Below are positions 1-5,852 of a stretch of 12,727 bases of DNA, piece by piece. The stretch spans positions 1 to 12,727 of the forward strand of contig JABAAS010000024.1 of NCBI GenBank assembly GCA_014238625.1, in the 5' to 3' direction. The position numbers were made by a program, and so were the translations under genes. The stretch's first letter is position 1; every line of letters starts with the position of its first letter. Under the pieces are notes generated by a model. It saw only the letters and a program-made list of their open reading frames with translations. It did not search any database and had not been told where the DNA came from. This stretch comes from Alphaproteobacteria bacterium (GTDB taxonomy: Bacteria; Pseudomonadota; Alphaproteobacteria; JABAAW01).

Positions 1-45
1 GTAGACTTGCGCAAGCAGCTTGCGTGGCGAAGTCCTGATGAGTAG
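1..45 (+). CDS. Possible 3' end of an upstream gene (truncated by window edge)
   Basis: Reading from base 1, frame one stays open for 14 codons (VDLRKQLAWRSPDE) and stops at TAG 43-45, 40 bases before the next start codon. The peptide looks plausibly protein-like, but 14 codons prove nothing and no family can be recognised. A palindrome (CTTGCGCAAG at 6-15, continuing into CGCAAG-CAG-CTTGCG at 10-24) lies inside it. It could equally be an intergenic leader. Confidence 0.2.
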   Translation, partial: VDLRKQLAWRSPDE

Positions 46-85
46 GGCTAGGCTTTAACTTTTTTGAGATAGTAGCGCTCACTTT

Positions 86-1366
86 ATGACCACAGCTTCT
101 AGTTCCACCTATGATGTAACGATTGCCAGTATCCGAGAGGCGCAAGGGCGGATAGCGGATGGTATTGTCCGCACTCCGTGCCATCGTTCTGCGGGATTAT
201 CGGCTTTGCTAGGTGCGGACATTTATTTGAAACTAGAGACCTTGCAACGCAGTGGCTCTTTCAAAGATAGAGGAGCTCTCAATCGTCTTTTGCAGTTAAG
301 CGATGATGAGCGCAAACGGGGAGTTATTGCTGTTTCAGCGGGCAATCATGCGCAGGCTTTAGCCTACCATTCGAGCCGTCTAGGCATTGAGGCGACTCTT
401 GTCATGCCTCTTTCGGCACCTTATGCGAAGGTTTCCCGCACGCAAGGTTTTGGTGGCAAGGTTGAACAATGTGGCGAGACGCTTGACGATTGCATGGATA
501 GGATGCGCGAGTTACAAGAGCAGCGTGGCTTTATTTTTGTTTCTCCTTACGATGATGCAATGGTTGTTGCTGGTCAGGGCACGGTTGGATTAGAGATAGC
601 GGAGGATGTTAGTGATATTGATTGCGTAGTCGTGCCGATAGGTGGCGGCGGTTTGATAGCGGGCATTGCGACTGCATTGTTGAGCGAGGGGGAGGGGCAA
701 AATAGCAAAGCGAGCATTATTGGTGTTGAGGCTGCGTTGTATCCGACGATGCACCATTTAGTCAAGGGAGCGGATTTACAAAACTCGGCTGATGATGGAG
801 CGGGGATAGGGATTGGCGGTCATACGCTAGCGGAAGGTATAGCGGTTAAACAACCGGGAGCTTCGAATGCGAAGGTAGTTAAACGTTTAGTTGAGGATAT
901 CTTATTGCTCGATGAGCCTTCGCTTGAGCGCGGTGTTGCGTGCCTGCTAGAACATGGTAGGGTTCTTGCGGAGGGAGCGGGAGCAGCCCCTCTAGCGGCT
1001 GTTCTTGCGCACCCGCAGCGTTTTCGCGGTAAGAGGGTTGTTCTTGTGATTTGCGGTGCGAATATTGACACGCGCCTACTTTCTTCTGTTTTGACGCGTG
1101 ATATGGCTCGCAATGGTTTGATGGCGCATATTGGTGTTTTGATTTCGGACCAACCTGGCGTGCTAGCGAAGGTGTCTGCTATTTTTGGCGAGACTGGAGC
1201 GAACATCATCGAGGTTTTGCACAAGCGTTTATTTGAGTCTTGTGCTGCGAAGGAGGCGGAGCTCGATATTATCGCGGAGACGAAGGGACATGAGCATATT
1301 CAGGAGGTTTTGGCGCGTCTTCGCGGCAACGGCTTCAGGTCTAATAGGCTACATAGGTTCGACTGA
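86..1366 (+). CDS. ilvA: Threonine ammonia-lyase (threonine dehydratase) with C-terminal ACT domain
   Basis: A PLP enzyme that deaminates L-threonine to 2-oxobutanoate and ammonia in the cytoplasm, the first committed step towards isoleucine. The fold-type II catalytic core covers about residues 10-340. It shows the Schiff-base lysine K60 in GSFKDRGA, the substrate loop SAGNH (84-88), and the PLP-phosphate glycine loop GGGGL (186-190). A single ACT domain follows at about 346-424 (HIGVLISDQPGVLAKV...), usually an amino-acid sensing module. The 426-residue length and single ACT match the shorter catabolic/anabolic subfamily rather than the long E. coli IlvA type with two ACT-like repeats. The ATG at 86 is the only good start, and the ribosome binding site is weak. 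The gene is convergent with the small gene downstream. Family assignment is secure; a purely isoleucine role versus threonine/serine catabolism is an inference. Confidence 0.95.
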   Translation: MTTASSSTYDVTIASIREAQGRIADGIVRTPCHRSAGLSALLGADIYLKLETLQRSGSFKDRGALNRLLQLSDDERKRGVIAVSAGNHAQALAYHSSRLGIEATLVMPLSAPYAKVSRTQGFGGKVEQCGETLDDCMDRMRELQEQRGFIFVSPYDDAMVVAGQGTVGLEIAEDVSDIDCVVVPIGGGGLIAGIATALLSEGEGQNSKASIIGVEAALYPTMHHLVKGADLQNSADDGAGIGIGGHTLAEGIAVKQPGASNAKVVKRLVEDILLLDEPSLERGVACLLEHGRVLAEGAGAAPLAAVLAHPQRFRGKRVVLVICGANIDTRLLSSVLTRDMARNGLMAHIGVLISDQPGVLAKVSAIFGETGANIIEVLHKRLFESCAAKEAELDIIAETKGHEHIQEVLARLRGNGFRSNRLHRFD

Positions 1367-1465
1367 TAGGAGCGCAAGGATTGGCGGCTGGGTATGAGAG
1401 AATGTTTAGGTTAGAGCTACTTGTTTAGTTGGAATTTTTGTATGTTTTTGGTTACTTCTATCATT

Positions 1466-1505
1466 GTGTTAGCGTTGGTTGATTGAATAAGGTTGGCATC
1501 TGCGG
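1466..1505. repeat. Direct repeat, copy 1 (partner at 1975-2014)
   Basis: The 20 bases GTGTTAGCGTTGGTTGATTG at 1466-1485 recur exactly at 1975-1994 in the same orientation. The similarity fades but continues for about 20 more bases (14 of the next 20 match by eye). The pair brackets the small unrecognised gene at 1516-1959, one copy 30 bases beyond its 3' end. Confidence 0.85.
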
Positions 1506-1515
1506 GAGGGGTTGT

Positions 1516-1959
1516 TCAGTTGTTCTGCTCTTGCGGGTCGCAGGAGAACAAGACAGGGGCAAGTGCTCTACTTTTAGCTGTCCGCTTATTAAATTTGCGC
1601 TGTGCTTCCAAGAATTTTTTATCGCAACTTTTGAAGTTTGGATAGACAGCAATCGTCTCCTCTATCCACACCTTGTCAGCATCTGATGCTTTAGGATTCT
1701 GCAAAGTGCTTTTAGAAAGTATGTGCGGGAGTTTGTCTACTCTGTCATACTCTTTGTTAATCTCTTCCATTAACCTTGCACTCTCTTTGTCAGACTTTTC
1801 TTTTAGTATCCTTGCTTTCTCTTGTTTTTGCCTGTTCTCTTCTCTTTGTCCCAATTCGTATTTGACAAAAAAGAACACAATGACGAGTGATGCGATTGCT
1901 GTAAAAACCACAACTCTCCTGCTAATTTTGGGTTTCTTTTCTTCGTTATTGTTTTTCAT
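1516..1959 (-). CDS. Small membrane-anchored coiled-coil protein of unknown function
   Basis: I do not recognise this 147-residue protein. A lysine-rich N-terminus (1-15) precedes one hydrophobic segment (about 16-32, VVVFTAIASLVIVFFFV). A highly charged, probably coiled-coil stretch follows (about 36-75, rich in E, K, R and Q), then a C-terminal part with a WIEETIAVYP motif and two cysteines (C112, C140). The positive-inside rule suggests N-terminus in, C-terminal part in the periplasm; a disulfide is possible but speculative. It is more AT- and lysine-rich than its neighbours. It lies between convergent ilvA and the HIT gene and is bracketed by a direct repeat, which suggests later acquisition. 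The ATG at 1959 has only a weak purine-rich stretch upstream. The opposite strand is also open but gives a less protein-like product. It may be a real but lineage-restricted gene. Confidence 0.6.
   Translation of the reverse strand: MKNNNEEKKPKISRRVVVFTAIASLVIVFFFVKYELGQREENRQKQEKARILKEKSDKESARLMEEINKEYDRVDKLPHILSKSTLQNPKASDADKVWIEETIAVYPNFKSCDKKFLEAQRKFNKRTAKSRALAPVLFSCDPQEQNN
1520..1551. terminator. Strong imperfect hairpin at convergent gene ends, possible bidirectional terminator without U-tract
   Basis: TTGTTCT (1520-1526) pairs with AGAACAA (1545-1551). Inside it, CTTGCG (1530-1535) pairs with CGCAGG (1539-1544) with one G-U, leaving a 3-base bulge and a GGT loop. It overlaps the last codons of the minus-strand small gene, whose stop is at 1516-1518, and lies 153 bases beyond the ilvA stop. 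Neither strand has a T run after it, so classic Rho-independent termination is doubtful; a 3'-end stabilising hairpin is another option. Confidence 0.4.
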
Positions 1960-1974
1960 TGTTTAAAACTCTAG

Positions 1975-2014
1975 GTGTTAGCGTTGGTTGATTGGTGAAG
2001 GATGGTATTTGCGG
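1975..2014. repeat. Direct repeat, copy 2 (partner at 1466-1505)
   Basis: Second copy of the 20-base perfect repeat (1975-1994), with a decayed 20-base extension. It lies 15 bases upstream of the start codon of the small minus-strand gene, so it may also carry that gene's promoter. The copies are 509 bases apart, the size of the putative inserted unit. Confidence 0.85.
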
Positions 2015-2062
2015 TGAAGCGTGTCAAGGTGAAAATGGGGTTAGTAATTCTAAAAGTCATCC

Positions 2063-2467
2063 TTATTTATGAGTTTTATTTTCGCTAATTAGTCTACCCA
2101 AACTTCCGCCGCCGCATATATGGACATGGAAATGAGGAACTTCTTGTCCTGCATGCTCGCCGTGATTTGCGAGCAGACGATAGCCTTCTTTTTCCAAGTT
2201 TAGTAGCAACACGCTTTGCTTCACGGCGCGAAAGAATCCGCAAATTTTTTCATCCGAGGCATTAGCTGTAAAGTCTGAGAATGATCTGTATGCGCCTTTT
2301 GGAATAACTAGCGCATGGACTGGAGCCTGTGGGGTTACATCGTGAAAGCATAGAGCATAGTCGTCTTCGTAGATTTTCCTACAGGGTATTTCTTCACGCA
2401 AGATTTTTGCAAAGATGTTGTCTGGGTCGTATGGGCTATGAGTATCTTTAAGCATATTTTTTGGCAT
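2063..2467 (-). CDS. HIT-family (HINT-type) nucleotide-binding hydrolase
   Basis: A histidine-triad protein of the HINT branch, a small cytoplasmic homodimer that hydrolyses nucleoside phosphoramidates such as adenosine-5'-phosphoramidates. The triad H112-F-H114-V-H116 sits in GQEVPHFHVHICGG, with H112-H114-H116 the expected nucleophile region. Upstream are the family-typical N-terminal block NIFAKILREEIPCRKIYED (18-36) and FHDVTPQAPVHALVIPK (41-57). The length of 134 residues is normal. The ATG at 2467 follows an AAAGG ribosome site in the hisE-HIT gap; M5 is a less likely alternative. It is the last gene of the minus-strand run, 13 bases after hisE. HIT genes beside hisE are familiar in alphaproteobacteria, but a functional link to histidine synthesis is not established. 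No clear terminator follows. Confidence 0.93.
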   Translation of the reverse strand: MPKNMLKDTHSPYDPDNIFAKILREEIPCRKIYEDDYALCFHDVTPQAPVHALVIPKGAYRSFSDFTANASDEKICGFFRAVKQSVLLLNLEKEGYRLLANHGEHAGQEVPHFHVHICGGGSLGRLISENKTHK

Positions 2468-2480
2468 GAGAAGCTACCTT

Positions 2481-2894
2481 TCAATAGTTACTTTTGGGGT
2501 TGTTGCTGTTTTTTTGGCTTTGCTGTTCCGAGCTTTCTTGGTCTCGTTTGGCAGCGCGTTCGGCGAGTATCTCATATACATTTTGCGGCTTTGTATCGCA
2601 GGCGTACCAGAGCAAGCATAGATGGTATAGCAAATCTGCGCTTTCTTCGCATAGAGCGCGTTGCAGTTTTTTTTGTTTATTTTCTTGCTGTGTGAGTGGG
2701 ATTTGCTTTGCTTGTTCGTTCTGCTTTAGGCTAATTGCGGCTATTAGAGTTTCGGTAGCCTCCTCGCCGAGTTTTTGAGCGATACGCTCGATTCCCTTCT
2801 CCAACAAATCTGCGGTATAGGAGTCGCCAACTCCAGAGGAATGCGCTCGTAGTGCTATGCGTTCGTATAATCGGTTAAGGTCAAAATCTGACAT
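2481..2894 (-). CDS. hisE: Phosphoribosyl-ATP pyrophosphatase
   Basis: Hydrolyses phosphoribosyl-ATP to phosphoribosyl-AMP and pyrophosphate, the second step of histidine synthesis. It has the all-alpha MazG-like fold. Family blocks are visible: SYTADLLEKGIERIAQKLGEEATE (25-48), holding the acidic metal ligands around E44, E45 and E48, and EESADLLYHL (83-92), with further ligands E84 and D87. At 137 residues it is longer than the usual roughly 105-110. Residues 57-78 form a Q/K-rich insert between the two metal-binding helices, and a hydrophilic tail follows residue 118. No HisI domain is fused, so phosphoribosyl-AMP cyclohydrolase must be encoded elsewhere. It lies 56 AT-rich bases after hisF and 13 bases before the HIT gene. 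Its start ATG at 2894 has a weak ribosome site. Confidence 0.93.
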   Translation of the reverse strand: MSDFDLNRLYERIALRAHSSGVGDSYTADLLEKGIERIAQKLGEEATETLIAAISLKQNEQAKQIPLTQQENKQKKLQRALCEESADLLYHLCLLWYACDTKPQNVYEILAERAAKRDQESSEQQSQKNSNNPKSNY

Positions 2895-2950
2895 GAGTTA
2901 TTTCTCGAGACAACTTTCAGGATAATTCTTGTAATGGATTTTTTATATTT

Positions 2951-3748
2951 TTATGGGCAAGAGTGCTGGCTTATTTCTTCGGTGATACGCATACTTATCC
3001 CTTGTTCTTGTAGATATGTTTTTAGTTGAGCGATGCTCATCTCTCGATAATGGAACAGGGATGCTGCGAGAGCGCCAGTTATACTTGGTATTTTTAGCAC
3101 ATCTTTAAAATGTTCCATTTCGCCGGCGCCGCCCGATGCTATAATTGGAATATCTACGGCTTGAGCGATTTTTGTCAAGAGTGGCAGGTCGAATCCGTTT
3201 TTTTTACCATCGCGATCCATCGATGTTGCGAGTATTTCACCAGCACCTCTTTCTTGAGCTTCTTTAGCCCAGGCTATGGCATCGAGCCCGCTATGTCGAG
3301 TGCCTCCGTGCGAGTATACCGAGAATCCACTTTGGTTATTGCGACTATCTTTTTTTGCATCGATTGCGAGGGTTATACATTGAGCGCCAAAGCGTTTTGC
3401 GGCGTTAGAGATAAGCATTGGATTTTGTATAGCAGCGGAGTTGACGGATATTTTATCCGCGCCAGCTGATAGTAATTTTTGCACATCATTTTCGCTACGC
3501 ACGCCTCCGCCTACGGTTAGTGGTATGAACACTTGTCCAGCGACTGCGTAGACTATATCTGCCATTGCCGCCCTTGCCTCGATTGTTGCGGTAATATCGA
3601 GGAACACTAACTCGTCGGCTCCTTGCTGGTCGTATAGCTTTGCTAACTCGACTGGGTCTCCGGCCTCTCGTAGATTTTTGAATCCGACTCCTTTTACGAC
3701 GCGCCCCTCCTTTACATCTAGGCATGGTATGATGCGTGGCATCAACAC
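2951..3748 (-). CDS. hisF: Imidazole glycerol phosphate synthase, cyclase subunit
   Basis: The (beta/alpha)8-barrel subunit that pairs with HisH. It uses ammonia channelled from glutamine to turn PRFAR into imidazole glycerol phosphate and AICAR. Catalytic D11 (IIPCLDVKEGRVVKG) and D130 (ITLAID) fall at exactly the family positions when the protein begins at GTG 3748. Phosphate-binding stretches LTVGGGVRS and IIASGGAGE and the conserved ILATSMDRDG are all present. An AGAGGTG ribosome site at 3754-3760 lies five bases before that GTG, supporting it over the ATG at 3742 (codon 3), which would be too far. The length of 265 residues is slightly above the common 250-258, mainly in the C-terminal tail after the barrel. 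It sits between hisA (16-base gap) and hisE. Confidence 0.97.
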   Translation of the reverse strand: MLMPRIIPCLDVKEGRVVKGVGFKNLREAGDPVELAKLYDQQGADELVFLDITATIEARAAMADIVYAVAGQVFIPLTVGGGVRSENDVQKLLSAGADKISVNSAAIQNPMLISNAAKRFGAQCITLAIDAKKDSRNNQSGFSVYSHGGTRHSGLDAIAWAKEAQERGAGEILATSMDRDGKKNGFDLPLLTKIAQAVDIPIIASGGAGEMEHFKDVLKIPSITGALAASLFHYREMSIAQLKTYLQEQGISMRITEEISQHSCP

Positions 3749-3753
3749 GATTT

Positions 3754-3760
3754 CACCTCT
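3754..3760 (-). promoter_or_regulatory. Ribosome binding site that selects a GTG start for hisF
   Basis: AGAGGTG on the minus strand ends five bases before GTG 3748. The next possible starts, TTG at 3745 and ATG at 3742, would have wider spacing and would shift the catalytic aspartates off their usual positions 11 and 130. Confidence 0.7.
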
Positions 3761-3764
3761 GTCA

Positions 3765-4502
3765 TTATTTTTTTACCCCGCCCCCCCCGCTTGCGAGTTG
3801 CGCCTCTGCGAGCGAGAACTTTCCCTCATATAGAGCGCGCCCGCAGATAGCGCCTGCGATTTCGCCGCTACGAGCTAGCATTTTTATATCCTCAAGCGAA
3901 GAGATACCACCGGATGCGATGACCTCGCATGGCAATGCTTTTGCAAACTCGACACTCAGCTCTAGATTTGTTCCTTCGAGAGTTCCGTCGCGCGAGATAT
4001 CGGTAACTATCACAGCGGCTATTCCAGCTTGTACAAAAGGCTTTAGGAAGGTAAGCGGATTTAGCGCCTCATTATTTTGCACCCAGCCTCTTGTTGCGAT
4101 TTTGCCATCGCGTAAATCTAGAGCGATTGCAATTCTGTTGCGCCATTTTTTGCATATTGATAGGGCGAGTTCTCTCTGTTCGACTGCCATTGTTGCGATA
4201 ACGACTCGCTCTACGCCCCTCTCGAGCCAATGCTCTACGGCTTTGAGCGATCGCAAACCGCCGCCCAGCTGTATAGGAGCGTTGCTTAGAGCGGCGATTT
4301 TTTCGATGATTTTTCCGTTGGTTGATTTCCCATCGAGAGCCCCATCGAGGTCTACGACATGCAATGCGCGAGCCCCTTGTTCAAGAAAGAGCTTTGCTTG
4401 CTGCAAGGGTTCACTATGGTATGAGGTTGCGCGATTTTTTTCACCTTGGTATAGACGCACGCACTCCCCCCCCTTTAAATCGAGAGCGGGGTATATTATC
4501 AT
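3765..4502 (-). CDS. hisA: ProFAR isomerase, 1-(5-phosphoribosyl)-5-[(5-phosphoribosylamino)methylideneamino]imidazole-4-carboxamide isomerase
   Basis: Catalyses the Amadori rearrangement of ProFAR to PRFAR, the substrate of HisH/HisF. It is a (beta/alpha)8-barrel related to HisF. Catalytic D8 lies in IYPALDLKGGECVRL and the second aspartate D129 in AIALDLRDGK. Phosphate loops IQLGGGLRS (77-85) and VIASGGISS (194-202) and the VTDISRDGT block (166-174) are intact. The length of 245 is normal. The gene carries two runs of eight G, one across codons 10-13 and one in the C-terminal ASGGGG codons; either could slip during replication. No Shine-Dalgarno is visible before the ATG at 4502. The space from hisH is instead occupied by a 12-base palindrome, so translation may depend on coupling to hisH. 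Confidence 0.97.
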   Translation of the reverse strand: MIIYPALDLKGGECVRLYQGEKNRATSYHSEPLQQAKLFLEQGARALHVVDLDGALDGKSTNGKIIEKIAALSNAPIQLGGGLRSLKAVEHWLERGVERVVIATMAVEQRELALSICKKWRNRIAIALDLRDGKIATRGWVQNNEALNPLTFLKPFVQAGIAAVIVTDISRDGTLEGTNLELSVEFAKALPCEVIASGGISSLEDIKMLARSGEIAGAICGRALYEGKFSLAEAQLASGGGGVKK

Positions 4503-4510
4503 TTTTTACG

Positions 4511-4522
4511 CACTGATCAGTG
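4511..4522. repeat. Perfect 12-base palindrome between hisH and hisA
   Basis: CACTGATCAGTG is self-complementary and fills the 21-base gap between the hisH stop (4524-4526) and the hisA start (4502), where a ribosome site would be expected. As RNA it could form only a short stem of four pairs; as DNA it could be a dimer binding site. Chance is also possible. Confidence 0.5.
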
Positions 4523-4523
4523 G

Positions 4524-5171
4524 TTATGGACGCCAAGCGAGAAAGTTAGCCAGTATTTTTTGTCCTGTATGTTGACTTTTTTCTGGATGGAATTGAACCC
4601 CGACGATAGAGTTTTTTGCGAGCACCGCTAGCGTTGGAGCTCCGTACTGCACTTGAGCGATCGCGCAAGCAGGATTATTTTCGCAGACGCTAAAGCTGTG
4701 GACGAAGTAGACTGGCTCTCCCTCGGTTACTCCTTGCAACAGAGGATGAGGCTGCAATTGCTGTAGGTTGTTCCACCCCATATGTGGCACTGGTAGATAG
4801 GCGTTTTTGTCAGAGTTAAGTTTATTAGGGTTTAGGCGTCGCACCGATCCCTTGAACCATCCGAGCGCGCGTTGTTTTCCGTATTCGAATCCTTTTTCGA
4901 CCATTACCTGCATGCCAACACAGATTCCTAAAAAGGGCTTTCCTTTTTCCAAGACGCAAGCCTCAAGTGTTTCGAGCAAGCCTTGTTGCGCGCGCAATTT
5001 TTCTAGGCAAGAGCCCAGAGCGCCTACTCCTGGTAGCACCAATCTGTCTGCTTTTTGCAAGCGTTTCGGCTCTGCTCCAATATAGATTTCCCTTGCTCCT
5101 GCTGCCTCTAGTGCACGAGCTACCGAGCGAATGTTACCGCTACCGTAGTCTATTATTGCTGTTTCACCCAT
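4524..5171 (-). CDS. hisH: Imidazole glycerol phosphate synthase, glutamine amidotransferase subunit
   Basis: Class I glutamine amidotransferase that hydrolyses glutamine and feeds ammonia to HisF. The nucleophile is C84 in LGICVGMQ, with H195 and E197 in VQFHPEK completing the triad. The opening block AIIDYGSGNIRSVARAL and HMGWN are also family-typical. I place the start at ATG 5171, giving 215 residues, because MGETAIIDYGSGN is where the family begins. An in-frame ATG at 5255 would add 28 unrelated residues (MSIWNLWKV...) and overlap the hisB end. With the chosen start the hisB-hisH gap is 56 A/T-rich bases without an obvious Shine-Dalgarno. The next gene, hisA, follows after 21 bases. Confidence 0.96.
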   Translation of the reverse strand: MGETAIIDYGSGNIRSVARALEAAGAREIYIGAEPKRLQKADRLVLPGVGALGSCLEKLRAQQGLLETLEACVLEKGKPFLGICVGMQVMVEKGFEYGKQRALGWFKGSVRRLNPNKLNSDKNAYLPVPHMGWNNLQQLQPHPLLQGVTEGEPVYFVHSFSVCENNPACAIAQVQYGAPTLAVLAKNSIVGVQFHPEKSQHTGQKILANFLAWRP

Positions 5172-5227
5172 TTTATTATTATTTTCTGCTCTGTTTTTTA
5201 TTTTAGCTATGCTGTATTTTTCTGTAT

Positions 5228-5851
5228 CTACTTTCCATAGATTCCAGATAGACAACCTTTTGTGGAAAGGACAGTATGCTGTAGTTTTTCGTCGATTTTC
5301 ACGGCTGCTCGCAAGGCGTGTCCTAATCCTTTGAAGATTCCTTCGATTCGATGATGATCATTTTCGCCATGTAGACTTGTTAGATGTATTGCGGCGCCTA
5401 GCGCGAGACTAAGAGCATTAAAGAATTCGCGGAATAGAGATACGTCGCAATTTCCTATTTTTTCTGCGGTAAAAGGCATTTGAAAATGTAGAGCTGGTCG
5501 CCCGCTTAGGTCTACTGCGACTTGCGCCAGACTTTCGTCCATGGGTATGAGAGCCGAGCCATATCGCGCGATAGCGACTCTTTCGCCTAATGCTTTTGCT
5601 ATTGCTTGTCCGATAGTGTATCCGCAGTCTTCGATTGTGTGATGCTGGTCGATTTCCAAATCTCCTTTAGCCTTTAGTTTTATATCGAATAGCGCGTGTC
5701 GAAAAGTTTGTTCGAGCATGTGATCGAAGAAAGGGATTCCTGTTTCTATTTGAGTTTTGCCGCCCGCATCGAGCGTAATCTCTGTATTTATGGATGTCTC
5801 TTTAGTTTCGCGCAAGACTATTGCACTGCGTTTCTGCCTTCCGTCTATCAT
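5228..5851 (-). CDS. hisB: Imidazoleglycerol-phosphate dehydratase
   Basis: A manganese enzyme that dehydrates imidazole glycerol phosphate to imidazole acetol phosphate; it forms 24-mers in the cytoplasm. It is the single-function type of 207 residues with no histidinol-phosphatase domain. Metal ligands are visible in FFDHM (H44), DQHHTIED (H70, H71, E74) and ENDHHRIEG (H166, H167, E170). PMDESLAQVAVDLSGRP and STKGCL also fit the family. Its ATG at 5851 lies one base beyond the TAA of the upstream motE-like gene, with no separate Shine-Dalgarno, so translation is probably coupled. It opens the his block (hisB-H-A-F-E), but no promoter is visible between it and the flagellar genes; a promoter inside the motE-like coding region cannot be excluded. 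Confidence 0.97.
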   Translation of the reverse strand: MIDGRQKRSAIVLRETKETSINTEITLDAGGKTQIETGIPFFDHMLEQTFRHALFDIKLKAKGDLEIDQHHTIEDCGYTIGQAIAKALGERVAIARYGSALIPMDESLAQVAVDLSGRPALHFQMPFTAEKIGNCDVSLFREFFNALSLALGAAIHLTSLHGENDHHRIEGIFKGLGHALRAAVKIDEKLQHTVLSTKGCLSGIYGK

Positions 5852-5852
5852 T

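Noticed and set aside
34..42. CCTGATGAG resembling the core of a hammerhead ribozyme
   Set aside because: No matching CGAAA segment or third stem follows within a reasonable distance; the core is incomplete.
1673..1966. Plus-strand open frame opposite the small unknown gene
   Set aside because: It is the complement of the lysine-rich coiled-coil gene; its Ser/Leu/Phe-rich product is what antisense of such a gene yields, and there is no ribosome site.
1998..2064. AAGGATG / CATCCTT inverted repeat near the HIT gene stop as terminator
   Set aside because: Seven pairs with a 53-base spacer and no T run; not a credible terminator.
4316..4326. Eleven-base match (GTTGGTTGATT) to the direct repeat core, inside hisA
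   Set aside because: Short, within conserved coding sequence; likely chance.
3736..4575. Long plus-strand open frame (279 codons) over hisA
   Set aside because: Opposite strand encodes an intact HisA with all catalytic residues; this frame is its shadow.
5172..5255. 28-residue N-terminal extension of HisH
   Set aside because: It overlaps the hisB 3' end, is unlike the family, and MGETAIIDYGSGN is the standard HisH beginning.
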